The notes under the pieces were generated by a model. It had not been told where the DNA came from. It worked only from the letters and a program-made list of their open reading frames with translations, and did not search any database. Both the position numbers and the translations under genes were made by a program. From Anaerotignum sp. (GTDB taxonomy: Bacteria > Bacillota > Clostridia > Lachnospirales > Anaerotignaceae), in contig NZ_JAFUMA010000086.1 in NCBI RefSeq assembly GCF_017483025.1, forward strand, positions 1 through 37,948: a stretch of DNA of 37,948 nucleotides, given 5' to 3'. Below are positions 23,559 to 31,691 of this stretch, one piece after another. Each line of letters begins with the position of its first letter. Position 1 is the stretch's first letter.

Positions 23559-24809
23559 ATGACCGTGGACGGCAGTCCAGTGTTGATTGGTTTATTGATT
23601 TTTTTGGTATTTTGTTCAGCGTTCTTTTCTGCATCGGAAACAGCGCTGACATCCCTGAGCAAGATCCGCCTGCGTAACATGGTAGAGGAAAATGTAAAAA
23701 ATGCAGACCTGATCATGGAATTGCTGGAGGACCCCGGCCGCCTGCTGAGTTCTATTCTGGTTGGGAACAATCTGGTGAACAATGGTGCCTCTGCGCTGAC
23801 AACAGCCCTTGCCATTCAGGTTTTCAATGGGGATACCGGTGGCGGCGCAGGTATCGCCACCATTATCATTACGATTGTTATCCTGATTTTTGGGGAAATC
23901 ACCCCTAAGACTGTTGCAGCCCAAAAAGCGGAAAAAGTCGCGCTGATCGTGGTGAAGCTGATCGCTTTCTGTGTATTTGTGTTCCGTCCCATCGTTGCGG
24001 TGCTGAATGTGGTGACCGGCGGTCTGATCAGATTGTTTGGCTGTAACCCTCACGAAAGGGCGCCTCTGATCACGGAAGCGGAATTGAAAACCATCGTGAA
24101 TGTCAGCCATGAAGAAGGCGTTCTGGAGCTGGATGAGCGCACGATGATCAATAACGTATTCGATTTTGGCGATTCCAAGGCGAAGGATGTTATGACTCCC
24201 AGAACGGACATCATTGCGGTGCCCTTAGATGTTACCTATGAGGAATACGTACGTCTGGTGCAGGAGGAAGGCTTTTCCCGTATGCCCGTGTATGGCGAGG
24301 ATCTGGATGATATCGTCGGCTTCCTCTACGTAAAGGATATTTTTTATCTGGATGCGGAGCATTTTTCCGTGGAAAAATATATGCGAGAGCCTCTCTTTAC
24401 CTATGAAAGCAAGCCCCTGGATGAATTGCTGGCAGAATTGAATAGCAGCCGTCTGGCTGTTGCTATCGTTCTGGATGAATACGGCGGCACAGCGGGCATG
24501 ATCACAACAGAGGATATCGTAGAAGAAATCGTCGGTGAAATCGAAGATGAATACGATGATGAAGAAGAAGAGATCGAAATCATCAAAGATAATGAGTTTG
24601 TGGTGGACGGCAGCACCCGTCTGGAAGATTTCAACGAAATGGTAGGCACAGAGCTGGAAAGCGAAGAAGTGGATACTATTGCGGGGTATATCCTTGTACT
24701 GCTGGGCAATTTTCCCAAACAGGGTCAGGAGATCGAAACAGAGGGCCTTCGGATCATTGTAGAGGAAATGGATAAAAACCGTATCGAAAAAGTACATGTT
24801 TATAAATGA
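23559..24809 (+). CDS. hemolysin-family CNNM/CorC-type membrane protein (DUF21, CBS pair, CorC_HlyC)
   Basis: The 416-residue protein has a DUF21/CNNM membrane domain (residues 1-150, with SAFFSASETALTSLSK and FGEITPKTVA), two CBS repeats (starting VMTPRTDIIAVPLD and ending MITTEDIVEEIVGEIEDEYD), and a C-terminal CorC_HlyC domain (FVVDGSTRLEDFNE). Relatives are magnesium or cobalt transporters or efflux regulators; the hemolysin label is historical. GGAG at 23551-23554 favours ATG 23559; GTG 23556 and GTG 23565 are alternatives that change the start by one or two residues. Confidence 0.93.
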   Translation: MTVDGSPVLIGLLIFLVFCSAFFSASETALTSLSKIRLRNMVEENVKNADLIMELLEDPGRLLSSILVGNNLVNNGASALTTALAIQVFNGDTGGGAGIATIIITIVILIFGEITPKTVAAQKAEKVALIVVKLIAFCVFVFRPIVAVLNVVTGGLIRLFGCNPHERAPLITEAELKTIVNVSHEEGVLELDERTMINNVFDFGDSKAKDVMTPRTDIIAVPLDVTYEEYVRLVQEEGFSRMPVYGEDLDDIVGFLYVKDIFYLDAEHFSVEKYMREPLFTYESKPLDELLAELNSSRLAVAIVLDEYGGTAGMITTEDIVEEIVGEIEDEYDDEEEEIEIIKDNEFVVDGSTRLEDFNEMVGTELESEEVDTIAGYILVLLGNFPKQGQEIETEGLRIIVEEMDKNRIEKVHVYK

Positions 24810-24817
24810 TAACAAAG

Positions 24818-24842
24818 AAGAGCCCGTTTGGGCTCTTTTTTT
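24818..24842 (+). terminator. intrinsic terminator after the CNNM/CorC-type gene
   Basis: An 8-bp stem (24818-24825 with 24830-24837), loop GTTT, is followed by T's, directly after the stop codon at 24809. Confidence 0.93.
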
Positions 24843-24852
24843 GCGCACAAAA

Positions 24853-24892
24853 AAACCTCAGACCTGATTGGGTCCAAGGTTTCTTTTTTGTA
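24853..24892 (-). terminator. intrinsic terminator of the thioredoxin-fold lipoprotein gene
   Basis: On the minus strand AAACCTTGGACC pairs with GGTCTGAGGTTT (two wobble positions) and runs into TTTTTTT. It is separate from, and back to back with, the plus-strand terminator at 24818. Confidence 0.85.
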
Positions 24893-24893
24893 A

Positions 24894-25931
24894 TCATTTT
24901 GCTGTGTCGAATTTTGCCAGCATGGTTTCTGTCGTTTCCATGTAGTAGGATGCATCCTGCATGCCTTCGATCTTCAGATCAGCAGGTTTGCCTGTGCTGT
25001 CTACGAAGATCGTAGTAGGCAGGCCATTCAGATTATCCATGATCCAGCTCGCCAGATTCTGGTCGGGCATGATGCCTGTGAAAGTAACACCGGCTTTATC
25101 GTAGGCTTCCGCAACGATTTCTTCCGCCTTCTCACCGGGAGTATCGATGACTACCTGTACAAAGTTTACATTAGGATATTTTTTCTGCAGATCTTTGTAG
25201 AAATCCTGCAGAGTATCCAGTTCATTGATGCCTTCTTCTTCACAGTAGCTTGCCCAGAAGTTCACAACGGTCATATCGTATTCATAGAAAACAGCTGTTG
25301 TGATGGGGTCACCTTCTAATGTGTTTGTGATGAAGTTCAGGTATTTGCCGTTTTCTTCTGCTGTTTTGGCTACGGCTTCCTCATCGGGCAGGGAAATTTC
25401 AATGCTTTCTCTCAGCTCGGGCAGATAGGATGCCAGTTCTTCAAAAGTATCTTTTGCGTCATCGGAGAAATGTTCGATGCCTGTCGCATAGTCTGTCATG
25501 TAATAGAAGTGGAAATCGCCTTCCACACCGATTTCTTCTACATTGTTGAACAGAGCCAGTTCGTTTTTCACAGCCTCTGCTTCCAGATTTTCTGTTTTTA
25601 CTACCAGCATTTCAGCGATGGGCGTCATCAGCTCTTCCACAGGAATGGTGGATTCGGGATCGTTCAGTGGTTCCATGTTTTCATCAGGTGCGTAGTTATA
25701 CTGAATCTTCGCATAGATCTCACCACTGACATTCACGAAGGAAATGGGGATCAGGTTGGTGTTTTCTGTTTCCACCCATGCATCGGGGATGGTGTAGGAA
25801 AGGCCGCATTCCGCCAGTTCAAATTCTGTCTGGATCTCCTGCTGGGGTTCTTCTACAACTTCTTCCTTTTTGCAGCCGGTTGCGCTGAAAAGCATTACCA
25901 TTGCCAGAAGAAGGGCGAGTTTCTTTTTCAT
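24894..25931 (-). CDS. thioredoxin-fold (TlpA-like) lipoprotein lacking the second active-site cysteine
   Basis: From the ATG at 25931 (AGGAGG upstream) the 345-residue protein starts with a lipoprotein signal (MKKKLALLLAMVMLFSATGC, lipid Cys 20). Residues 30-190 are an unrecognised extracytoplasmic domain. Residues 205-345 follow TlpA/redoxin proteins: VVNFWASYC, a strand NVNFVQVVID, GVTFTGIMPD and the cis-proline region NGLPTTIFVDSTGK. The usual W-C-x-x-C reads YCEEEG, so only Cys 230 remains and classic disulfide exchange is not expected. In-frame sequence up to 26054 has no binding site and covers the promoter. It diverges from the two-component genes. Confidence 0.88.
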   Translation of the reverse strand: MKKKLALLLAMVMLFSATGCKKEEVVEEPQQEIQTEFELAECGLSYTIPDAWVETENTNLIPISFVNVSGEIYAKIQYNYAPDENMEPLNDPESTIPVEELMTPIAEMLVVKTENLEAEAVKNELALFNNVEEIGVEGDFHFYYMTDYATGIEHFSDDAKDTFEELASYLPELRESIEISLPDEEAVAKTAEENGKYLNFITNTLEGDPITTAVFYEYDMTVVNFWASYCEEEGINELDTLQDFYKDLQKKYPNVNFVQVVIDTPGEKAEEIVAEAYDKAGVTFTGIMPDQNLASWIMDNLNGLPTTIFVDSTGKPADLKIEGMQDASYYMETTETMLAKFDTAK

Positions 25932-25970
25932 AGGGGGTACCTCCTGTATTCTGTTTTTTGTCCGCATAAC

Positions 25971-25999
25971 ATTATAACGAAAAAATTTTTTCTCTGCAA
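25971..25999 (-). promoter_or_regulatory. sigma-A promoter of the thioredoxin-fold lipoprotein gene
   Basis: On the minus strand TTGCAG (25994-25999), a 17-base spacer and TATAAT (25971-25976). It lies 40 bases before the start codon. Confidence 0.82.
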
Positions 26000-26042
26000 C
26001 CGAAAGAGGGAAAGAATGGCAGAAAACTGCGGAAAAATTCGA

Positions 26043-26070
26043 TTTTAATGACATTTTAATCTGTTTTGAA
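26043..26070 (+). promoter_or_regulatory. three direct repeats, likely OmpR-type response regulator site
   Basis: TTTTAAT occurs at 26043-26049 and 26054-26060, and TTTTGAA at 26064-26070, spaced 11 and 10 bases. Tandem half-sites at one helical turn are typical for PhoB/OmpR-family regulators. The repeats lie between the divergent promoters of the lipoprotein and of the response regulator, about 34 bases upstream of the latter's -35. Confidence 0.5.
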
Positions 26071-26103
26071 GCCGTCTTTAAGGCGGGAAAATCATACTGG
26101 AAG

Positions 26104-26132
26104 CAGACAAAATGGAGAAGAATTGGTATACT
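26104..26132 (+). promoter_or_regulatory. promoter of the two-component operon
   Basis: CAGACA (26104-26109), a 17-base spacer and TATACT (26127-26132) with TGG before the -10. The weak -35 fits a promoter that needs an activator. Confidence 0.65.
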
Positions 26133-26161
26133 GTAAAAAAAGAATCAAAGGAAGTGAGTTT

Positions 26162-26845
26162 ATGGAACGAAGAAAGATCCTTCTGGTGGAAGACGAGGTA
26201 AAACTGGCTCGTTTCGTAGAACTGGAATTGAAATATGAAGGCTATGATGTAACGGTCTGCCACGACGGCAGAGAAGGGATGAATCAGATCACCGATGGGG
26301 ATTTTGATATGATCCTGCTGGATCTGATGCTGCCCGGTTTGACCGGCATTGAGATATGCCGCCGTGTGCGCAAATTTTCCCAGGTGCCTATCATCATGCT
26401 GACAGCTAAGGATGAAGTGATGGATAAGGTGGCAGGGCTGGACAGTGGCGCCGATGATTATCTGACGAAGCCCTTTGCCATTGAAGAACTGCTGGCCCGC
26501 ATGCGTGTGGCTTTCAAGCATTGCGAAGGCACAACGATGAAAAAGACCATTCTGCAGGTGCAGGATCTGGAAATCGATACGGAAAAACGTATGGTGACCG
26601 TTGGTGGCAAGGTGGTCGATCTGACAAAGAAGGAATATGAACTCCTGACCTATCTGGTGCAGAATAAAAATATCGTTCTGACCAGAGAGCAGATTTTGAA
26701 CGAAGTCTGGGGCTACAGTTATATTGGAGAAACCAACGTAGTGGATGTCTATATTCGCTATCTGCGCTCCAAGATAGACGAAGCCTTCGGTAAAAAATAT
26801 ATCCTGACCATCCGAGGAGTAGGTTATTATGTTAAAGAAGAATAA
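26162..26845 (+). CDS. OmpR/PhoB-family DNA-binding response regulator
   Basis: The 227-residue protein has a receiver domain (residues 1-120) with acidic pocket E10/D11, phosphoacceptor Asp 54 (MILLDLMLPG), Thr 81 and Lys 103 (LTKPF), and a winged-helix output domain (from about 130) with LTKKEYELLTYL, REQILNEVWGY and VVDVYIRYLRSKID, then IRGVGYYV. ATG 26162 has AAAGGAAGTGAG upstream. It overlaps the histidine kinase gene by 17 bases, so the two are made together and almost certainly form a pair. The signal is unknown; the direct repeats upstream suggest autoregulation. Confidence 0.95.
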   Translation: MERRKILLVEDEVKLARFVELELKYEGYDVTVCHDGREGMNQITDGDFDMILLDLMLPGLTGIEICRRVRKFSQVPIIMLTAKDEVMDKVAGLDSGADDYLTKPFAIEELLARMRVAFKHCEGTTMKKTILQVQDLEIDTEKRMVTVGGKVVDLTKKEYELLTYLVQNKNIVLTREQILNEVWGYSYIGETNVVDVYIRYLRSKIDEAFGKKYILTIRGVGYYVKEE

Positions 26846-28400
26846 AGAAGGGCTGGTCGGCAGCATACAGCATATGGCCATTGCCAAGCGTATCACCCTG
26901 CTCTATGGCGGCATTTTCACTCTGTCTCTGCTGTTTATCAGCCTGTTTATGGCATTCAATATTTCCGGTTTGCAGCAGGCGGATATGCGCAGACAGCTGC
27001 AGGAGACCGTTGTAGATATCCAGACCTATCTGGAATCCGGGGAAGAGCTGAGCGATGCAGCCCTGACAGAACTGCTGGATGATAAATATGTAGAAGTCAG
27101 CGTTTTCAGCTATGCAGAAAACAAAGCATACAATAATTACGCCGGTGAAATGCCCCCCTTCATCTTCCGCCCGGAAATGATGAATCCCAGAGAGCAGAGC
27201 AAGGATGCCGTGGATTTTTCCAAGGAACCGCCTGTGTTGAAGGAAAATGATCTGTATCAGAAGGGGTATCAGATCAACGTGAGCCGTGAAAGCCAGGGCG
27301 GCGATATGGAATATATCCTGGAGAATGAGACAGATCAGCAGTTTATGCTGCTGACCAATCATTTCCATGCGAATCAGGGTATTTATCGTATCCAGGCCTT
27401 CAAAATGATGGGAAATGGCTGGTATATGATGCGGGATTTTCTGGTGAAAATGTTGTTGGTGGATGCCATTGGTATCTGCTGCGCTTTCCTGATCGGCAAA
27501 TATATCAGCCGCAGGATGCTGAAGCCCGTGGAAGCCATCCGCACCGCGGCGGAGCGTATTTCCATCGAAGACCTGAGCCAGCGCATTTCCACGGAAGGCC
27601 CTGATGATGAAATGAAGGAGCTGACCATTACCTTCAATTCCATGATCGACCGACTGGATACGGCTTTCCAAAAACAGAATCAGTTTGTTTCTGATGCCTC
27701 CCATGAGCTGCGTACGCCAATCGCAGTCATCCAGGGCTACGCCAACCTCATCAATCGCTGGGGGAAAAGTGACCCTGATGTATTGCAGGAATCCATTGAT
27801 TCCATCCTTTCGGAAACAGAGCATATGAGCACCATGATCAACCAGCTGCTCTTTCTGGCAAAGAGCGACCAGAACCGCCTGAAAGCACAAAAGACCCGCA
27901 CATCTTTGAATGAGATTGCAGGGGATCTGGTGCGGGAGATGGAGCTGATCTATGAAGACAGAAAGATTACCTTTACGGAGGAAGGCACTGCGGAGATCTT
28001 AGCAGATCAGGATCTGATCAAGCAGCTTTTCTGGATACATGGGGAAAATGCCTTGAAATATTCCGGGGACGGCGGCGCGATCGAGGTAAAGGTATGGAAA
28101 GACCAGAAATACGGCTATGTTTCCGTCAGAGACCATGGCGTGGGCATTGCGGAGGAAGATCTGCCTAAGATATTCGACCGTTTCTACCGTGTGGATAAAT
28201 CCAGAAATAAAGAAATTTCCGGCACAGGCCTGGGCCTTGCCATCGCCCGCTGGATCGTGGATTGCCATGAGGGAGATATCCTGGTGGAAAGCAAGGTGGG
28301 CGAGGGAACAGTATTTACAGATAAATTCCCTTTGTTTGAGCCAGAGAGCAAGGCAGATGCAAAGCGGATACAGAAAAAGGAAGAGAAAAATATCATTTAG
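26829..28400 (+). CDS. sensor histidine kinase of the adjacent response regulator
   Basis: The 523-residue kinase has two membrane helices (about 21-43 and 205-224) that enclose an extracytoplasmic sensor domain of about 160 residues with no motif I recognise. HAMP follows (KYISRRMLKPVEAIRTAAERIS), then the HisKA box with His 292 (SDASHELRTPIAVIQGY), and the HATPase domain with Asn 407 (GENALKYS), G1 DHGVGI (435-440), the F box IFDRFYRVDKSR and G2 GTGLGL (465-470). All catalytic residues are present. CGAGGAGTAGG lies before the ATG within the end of the regulator gene. A terminator follows directly. Confidence 0.95.
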   Translation: MLKKNKEGLVGSIQHMAIAKRITLLYGGIFTLSLLFISLFMAFNISGLQQADMRRQLQETVVDIQTYLESGEELSDAALTELLDDKYVEVSVFSYAENKAYNNYAGEMPPFIFRPEMMNPREQSKDAVDFSKEPPVLKENDLYQKGYQINVSRESQGGDMEYILENETDQQFMLLTNHFHANQGIYRIQAFKMMGNGWYMMRDFLVKMLLVDAIGICCAFLIGKYISRRMLKPVEAIRTAAERISIEDLSQRISTEGPDDEMKELTITFNSMIDRLDTAFQKQNQFVSDASHELRTPIAVIQGYANLINRWGKSDPDVLQESIDSILSETEHMSTMINQLLFLAKSDQNRLKAQKTRTSLNEIAGDLVREMELIYEDRKITFTEEGTAEILADQDLIKQLFWIHGENALKYSGDGGAIEVKVWKDQKYGYVSVRDHGVGIAEEDLPKIFDRFYRVDKSRNKEISGTGLGLAIARWIVDCHEGDILVESKVGEGTVFTDKFPLFEPESKADAKRIQKKEEKNII

Positions 28401-28430
28401 AAAAGAGAGCCCTGCAGAGGGCTCTTTTTT
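28401..28430 (+). terminator. intrinsic terminator of the two-component operon
   Basis: AGAGCCC and GGGCTCT pair around TGCAGA, with A's before and six T's after. It starts right after the kinase stop codon. Confidence 0.92.
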
Positions 28431-28465
28431 ATTATTTACGAAATTCTTAATTTTTCCCAGTCGTA

Positions 28466-28494
28466 TTGTATGGAAAATAAAAATCATATATAAT
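28466..28494 (+). promoter_or_regulatory. sigma-A promoter of the stalk-domain lipoprotein gene
   Basis: TTGTAT (28466-28471), a 17-base spacer and a perfect TATAAT (28489-28494). It lies 84 bases before the start codon. Confidence 0.75.
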
Positions 28495-28578
28495 GTTTTT
28501 ATTGGACGGAAATTTGTTTTTGCAAAGAAGCGTTCTGTAAAATGATATGCGAAAGAAGATGAAAAAGGGGGAAGCGGT

Positions 28579-30114
28579 ATGAAAAAGAAACTGGCGGCAT
28601 TGCTTTGCGGCGTGATGTGTGTAGGGGCATTCACAGGTTGCTCCAGTACAGAGTTGGCGTATCTGAAAATGAGCAAAGACCTGATGGATACCATGGAAAC
28701 CTGCAAGGTAGAAGGCAAAATGCAGGCGGATATCGACTTTGATGCCCTGCAGGGATTTTTAGTTGATGTTGCAAAAGCAACAGATGCAGAGTATTATGAT
28801 GAAATGTATGCAGAAGGTATGCCCTCCGGCAAGAAAACTGTCACCGTAGATTACGATATGAATATGGATATGGAGAAGCTGACCTACGATATGTCCTTTG
28901 ACCTGGACTATGCAGGCAAAAACTATGATCTGGGCACCATGTACTACAGCATGACTGAGGGCATATATGTGACCACGGATACCATTTGGGGCGCATATCA
29001 GCTGGCAGGTGATTTCGCAGAGGGTTATGAAGACAGCTATATTTTCTCCGATGCCTTTGCGAAAGACCTGAAAGCCACATTGGCAGAGGATAAATATGTG
29101 GAACTGCTTTCTCCTGCATATCTGACTGGTGTGGATCTGAGCGAAGCGGTTCCTCAGAATGGCTATGGTGATCTGTATGATGCCGTATTTACTTTCTATG
29201 AAGACGTTCTGGATGGCTTCGAAACAGGCATGGTGACACGAACCGGCGGCGGGTACCGCATCGAAGCAGATGGCCAGGAAGTGGCACAGTTGCTGGTAGA
29301 CCTGCTGGATTTCGTAGCAGATAACCCCGAACAGGTGATGGATGCTACAGAAGCTTATATGATGGCAGTGATGGACAGCGCCGTTTCTGCAACAGAGGAA
29401 GATAAAGCCATGATGCAGCAGGCCTTTACGGAAATGAGAGCTTCTCAGCAGGATTTTGTTGCTGCGGCGGAACAGATGAGCATCCTTCTGGCGGAAGCCG
29501 TTCAGGAAAAGAGCATTTCCATGGTTCTGGACAGCTTCAGCTATGACGCAAAGGTGACAAAGGCCGGCAATGGCTTTGATTCCACAGCATCCTATGATGT
29601 GACCCATAAGGGGAAACAGGTGATGAACCTGACAACAGATGCAACATTGGTAAAATCCGATGTATCTGTAACAGTTCCCCAGACTGGTGTGACAGTAGAT
29701 GAACTGAAAGAGAAACTGGCTGTGCTGGAAAATGAAAAATATAACCCTGTGACCGGTGTTTCCGTTTCCTGGGGATGGTATGGAGAAAATGATTACGCAG
29801 ATCTGTATACAATGAGAAGCGTTGCGGAAGGTGCTTTTTTCAACAACGATTATAACTGGGCAGACCTGATCGTAAAAGAAAACAGAGCATATCTGCCTCT
29901 GCGGGCGATTTGCGACGTTCTGGGCGAAGAGGTCGGCTGGGAAAATGCCACAAAGACCCCTTATGTGCTGCAGGGTGGTCAGCGCATCGATATGAAGGGA
30001 TTGCTGCAGGATGGCAGAGCCTTCGTTGCGGTGAGAGATTTTGAAAAACTGGGCTATACTGTGGAATATAATGCTTTCGACGATGGCTTCAAGACAGTAG
30101 ATATCCTGAAATAA
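28579..30114 (+). CDS. lipoprotein with C-terminal copper-amine-oxidase-N-like (stalk) domain
   Basis: The 511-residue protein starts with a lipoprotein signal (AFTGC, lipid Cys 21), so it is anchored outside the membrane after Lgt processing. Residues 25-390 form an acidic, beta-rich region I cannot assign. The last 80 residues fit the stalk-domain pattern common in clostridial surface proteins (RAYLPLRAICDVLGEEVGW, then RIDMKGLLQDGRAFVAVRDFEKLGYTVEY), which is used for cell-surface interaction and not as an oxidase. AAAGGGGGAAG precedes the ATG. It has its own promoter and terminator. The function is unknown. Confidence 0.85.
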   Translation: MKKKLAALLCGVMCVGAFTGCSSTELAYLKMSKDLMDTMETCKVEGKMQADIDFDALQGFLVDVAKATDAEYYDEMYAEGMPSGKKTVTVDYDMNMDMEKLTYDMSFDLDYAGKNYDLGTMYYSMTEGIYVTTDTIWGAYQLAGDFAEGYEDSYIFSDAFAKDLKATLAEDKYVELLSPAYLTGVDLSEAVPQNGYGDLYDAVFTFYEDVLDGFETGMVTRTGGGYRIEADGQEVAQLLVDLLDFVADNPEQVMDATEAYMMAVMDSAVSATEEDKAMMQQAFTEMRASQQDFVAAAEQMSILLAEAVQEKSISMVLDSFSYDAKVTKAGNGFDSTASYDVTHKGKQVMNLTTDATLVKSDVSVTVPQTGVTVDELKEKLAVLENEKYNPVTGVSVSWGWYGENDYADLYTMRSVAEGAFFNNDYNWADLIVKENRAYLPLRAICDVLGEEVGWENATKTPYVLQGGQRIDMKGLLQDGRAFVAVRDFEKLGYTVEYNAFDDGFKTVDILK

Positions 30115-30128
30115 ATCAGAACAATAAA

Positions 30129-30156
30129 AAGAGGACGGCTTTTGCCGTCCTTTTCT
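30129..30156. terminator. bidirectional intrinsic terminator between the lipoprotein and PHP genes
   Basis: A 7-bp GC-rich stem (30133-30139 with 30144-30150), loop TTTT, has TTTTCTT on the plus side and an A-run (30124-30130) that gives T's on the minus strand. The two genes converge here. Confidence 0.88.
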
Positions 30157-31016
30157 TATTTTGTCCGTTTTTTCAATCCTTTCCAAAATTCATAGGGAAT
30201 CGCCAGGTTGCTTTTTCCGCTGCCCAGATGGATATTGGGTTTGTTTTTTCCATGAAAATCGCTGCCGCCGGAAGGAAGCAGCTGCATTTTTTTCGCCAGA
30301 GCCGTGATGGCTTTCGTTTCCGCAGGGGAATAGGTGGAATATTGACATTCGATGCCATCCAGCCCATAGAGGATCAGTTCGGCGCAGAGCTCCTCCAGCT
30401 GTTCTAAATTTAACCCATATAAAGTAGGGTGGGCCAAAACAGCGGCCCCGCCTGCCTCTTTGATGGTGCGGATGCAAAGTTCAGGAGAAAGAAATTCTCG
30501 TTCCACATAGCCGGGCAGCCCCGTGGAGATATAGCGGGCGAAGGCATCTTCCTTCTTTTTCACATAGCCTTTTTGCAAAAGTACGTTGGCAAAATGGGCG
30601 CGGGTGATGATCTCCCCGCCGGCATTGGCTGCCACCTCGTCCAGGGTGATATGCAGACCGATGGAGGAAAGCTTTTCGCACATTTTATGATTGCGGATAT
30701 CTCTGCTTTCCTTGATATCCTTCATCCGTTCTGCTAATAAGGGATGCTTCGGGTCGAAGCCCAAACCAACGATATGGATCTCGGGACGATGATGTTTTTC
30801 CCAAAGAGCGGCAAATTCGATGCCCGGGATGGTTTCGATGCCGCAGGCCTTCCCTGCCGCCTGGAATTCCGCCAGTCCGTCTATGGTATCATGGTCTGTC
30901 AGCGCCAGGGCGGAAAGACCAATCTTTTTCGCCAGTTCCACCAGCTCTGCGGGGGTGTATGTGCCGTCGGAGCAGGTGGTGTGGGTGTGTAAGTCGATGA
31001 TGGGTGGATATTGCAT
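30156..31016 (-). CDS. PHP-domain phosphoesterase (RNase AM / nucleoside bisphosphatase type)
   Basis: The 286-residue protein shows PHP metal-binding motifs in order: IDLHTHTTCSDGTYTP, ALTDHDT, PGIEFAA, ITRAHFANVL, VLAHPTLYG and SGGSDFHGKNKP. This matches the YciV/TrpH group, which hydrolyses 3',5'-nucleoside bisphosphates and trims 5' ends of small RNAs and rRNA in E. coli. I chose ATG at 31016, with AAAGGAG 8 bases upstream; the GTG at 31025 overlaps that binding site. It has an extended -10 promoter in the short divergent gap and ends at a shared terminator. Confidence 0.92.
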   Translation of the reverse strand: MQYPPIIDLHTHTTCSDGTYTPAELVELAKKIGLSALALTDHDTIDGLAEFQAAGKACGIETIPGIEFAALWEKHHRPEIHIVGLGFDPKHPLLAERMKDIKESRDIRNHKMCEKLSSIGLHITLDEVAANAGGEIITRAHFANVLLQKGYVKKKEDAFARYISTGLPGYVEREFLSPELCIRTIKEAGGAAVLAHPTLYGLNLEQLEELCAELILYGLDGIECQYSTYSPAETKAITALAKKMQLLPSGGSDFHGKNKPNIHLGSGKSNLAIPYEFWKGLKKRTK

Positions 31017-31045
31017 GGATGTCACTCCTTTCTTCCTAATATAAT

Positions 31046-31054
31046 ATTATAGCA
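31046..31054 (-). promoter_or_regulatory. extended -10 promoter of the PHP gene
   Basis: On the minus strand TGCTATAAT is a perfect extended -10 element 30 bases before the start codon. No good -35 is seen. On the plus strand the same AT-rich stretch offers TATAAT at 31040-31045 for the divergent gene. Confidence 0.6.
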
Positions 31055-31060
31055 TATTAT

Positions 31061-31570
31061 TTGAAAAAGCCCCATAAGATAAAACCAAAACGGATATGTC
31101 TGGATGTGATTTTTTTGCGGAGAGAGAAAAAGAAGAGGGGAACAAAAGAAAAGAAAGAAAAGAAAAAAGTACATAGCCGTGCCCGAAAAGAAAGCGCAGC
31201 AGCCGGCAGCGGCACGGGGCTTTGTCTCCTGCGGGGCATGGGTATCGCCTTTGCCATCACCTGTATCATCTTCATCGGCTTCGGTATCCTGCTGACCTAC
31301 ACATCCCTTTCGGAAGAGAGCCTGCCCATGGTCTCCCTCATTTGCACAGCTATCTCTGCGACGGCTGCGGGCTATGACTGGGCGGCCTGCATGAAGAAAA
31401 AGGGGCTTCTTTGGGGTGCCCTGGCAGGGGTGGTCTATGCGGTGCTTCTCTATCTTATCACCAGCCTGGCATCAGACAGCTTTTCTATTGCCCTTTCCGG
31501 CCTTATGACGGTGATCGTAGCCATAGCGGCGGGGGCTATCGGCGGCATCCTTGGTGTGAATAAACGTTAA
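31061..31570 (+). CDS. TIGR04086-type four-helix membrane protein
   Basis: The C-terminal 115 residues hold four membrane helices (MGIAFAITCIIFIGFGILLT, SLICTAISATAAGYDWA, GALAGVVYAVLLYLITSLA, MTVIVAIAAGAIGGILG) as in the small TIGR04086/YrzE membrane proteins that sit near secDF in clostridia. The N-terminus is unclear: from TTG 31061 there are about 55 extra, very basic residues, and no codon in this stretch has a proper ribosome binding site. The true start may be GTG 31106 or another codon near 31115. The function is unknown. secD follows after 160 bases with its own promoter. Confidence 0.75.
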   Translation: MKKPHKIKPKRICLDVIFLRREKKKRGTKEKKEKKKVHSRARKESAAAGSGTGLCLLRGMGIAFAITCIIFIGFGILLTYTSLSEESLPMVSLICTAISATAAGYDWAACMKKKGLLWGALAGVVYAVLLYLITSLASDSFSIALSGLMTVIVAIAAGAIGGILGVNKR

Positions 31571-31593
31571 ATAAATGTTAACGGAAAATAAAC

Positions 31594-31621
31594 TTGAAAA
31601 TCCTGCTTTTTGTGTTACAAT
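31594..31621 (+). promoter_or_regulatory. sigma-A promoter of secDF
   Basis: TTGAAA (31594-31599), a 16-base spacer and TACAAT (31616-31621) with TGT before the -10. Transcription would start near 31628, upstream of a terminator-like hairpin. Confidence 0.7.
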
Positions 31622-31642
31622 GTTTTTCATAATGAATGAAAT

Positions 31643-31691
31643 AAAAGGGGAATGGAGCCTTCCAGAAATTGGAAAGATTCATCCCTTTTTT
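31643..31691 (+). terminator. terminator-like hairpin in the secD leader (attenuator candidate)
   Basis: The arms AAAAGGG (31643-31649) and CCCTTTT (31683-31689), then GAAT/ATTC and TTCC/GGAA, form an interrupted stem that runs into six T's. It lies between the best secD promoter and the secD start, so transcripts must pass it. A 21-codon frame (ATG 31632 to TAA 31697, starting MNEIKGEW, ending HPFFA) covers the hairpin completely. Confidence 0.6.

Noticed and set aside
25932..26054. N-terminal extension of the thioredoxin-fold lipoprotein
   Set aside because: It would hide the lipoprotein signal and cover the -10 and -35 boxes; the ATG at 25931 follows AGGAGG.
26066..26161. N-terminal extension of the response regulator
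   Set aside because: It would include the promoter; ATG 26162 has a good binding site and gives a normal receiver start.
28759..30186. Long minus-strand open frame across the stalk-domain lipoprotein
   Set aside because: Shadow of the real gene, without ribosome binding site, rich in His, Ile and Cys.
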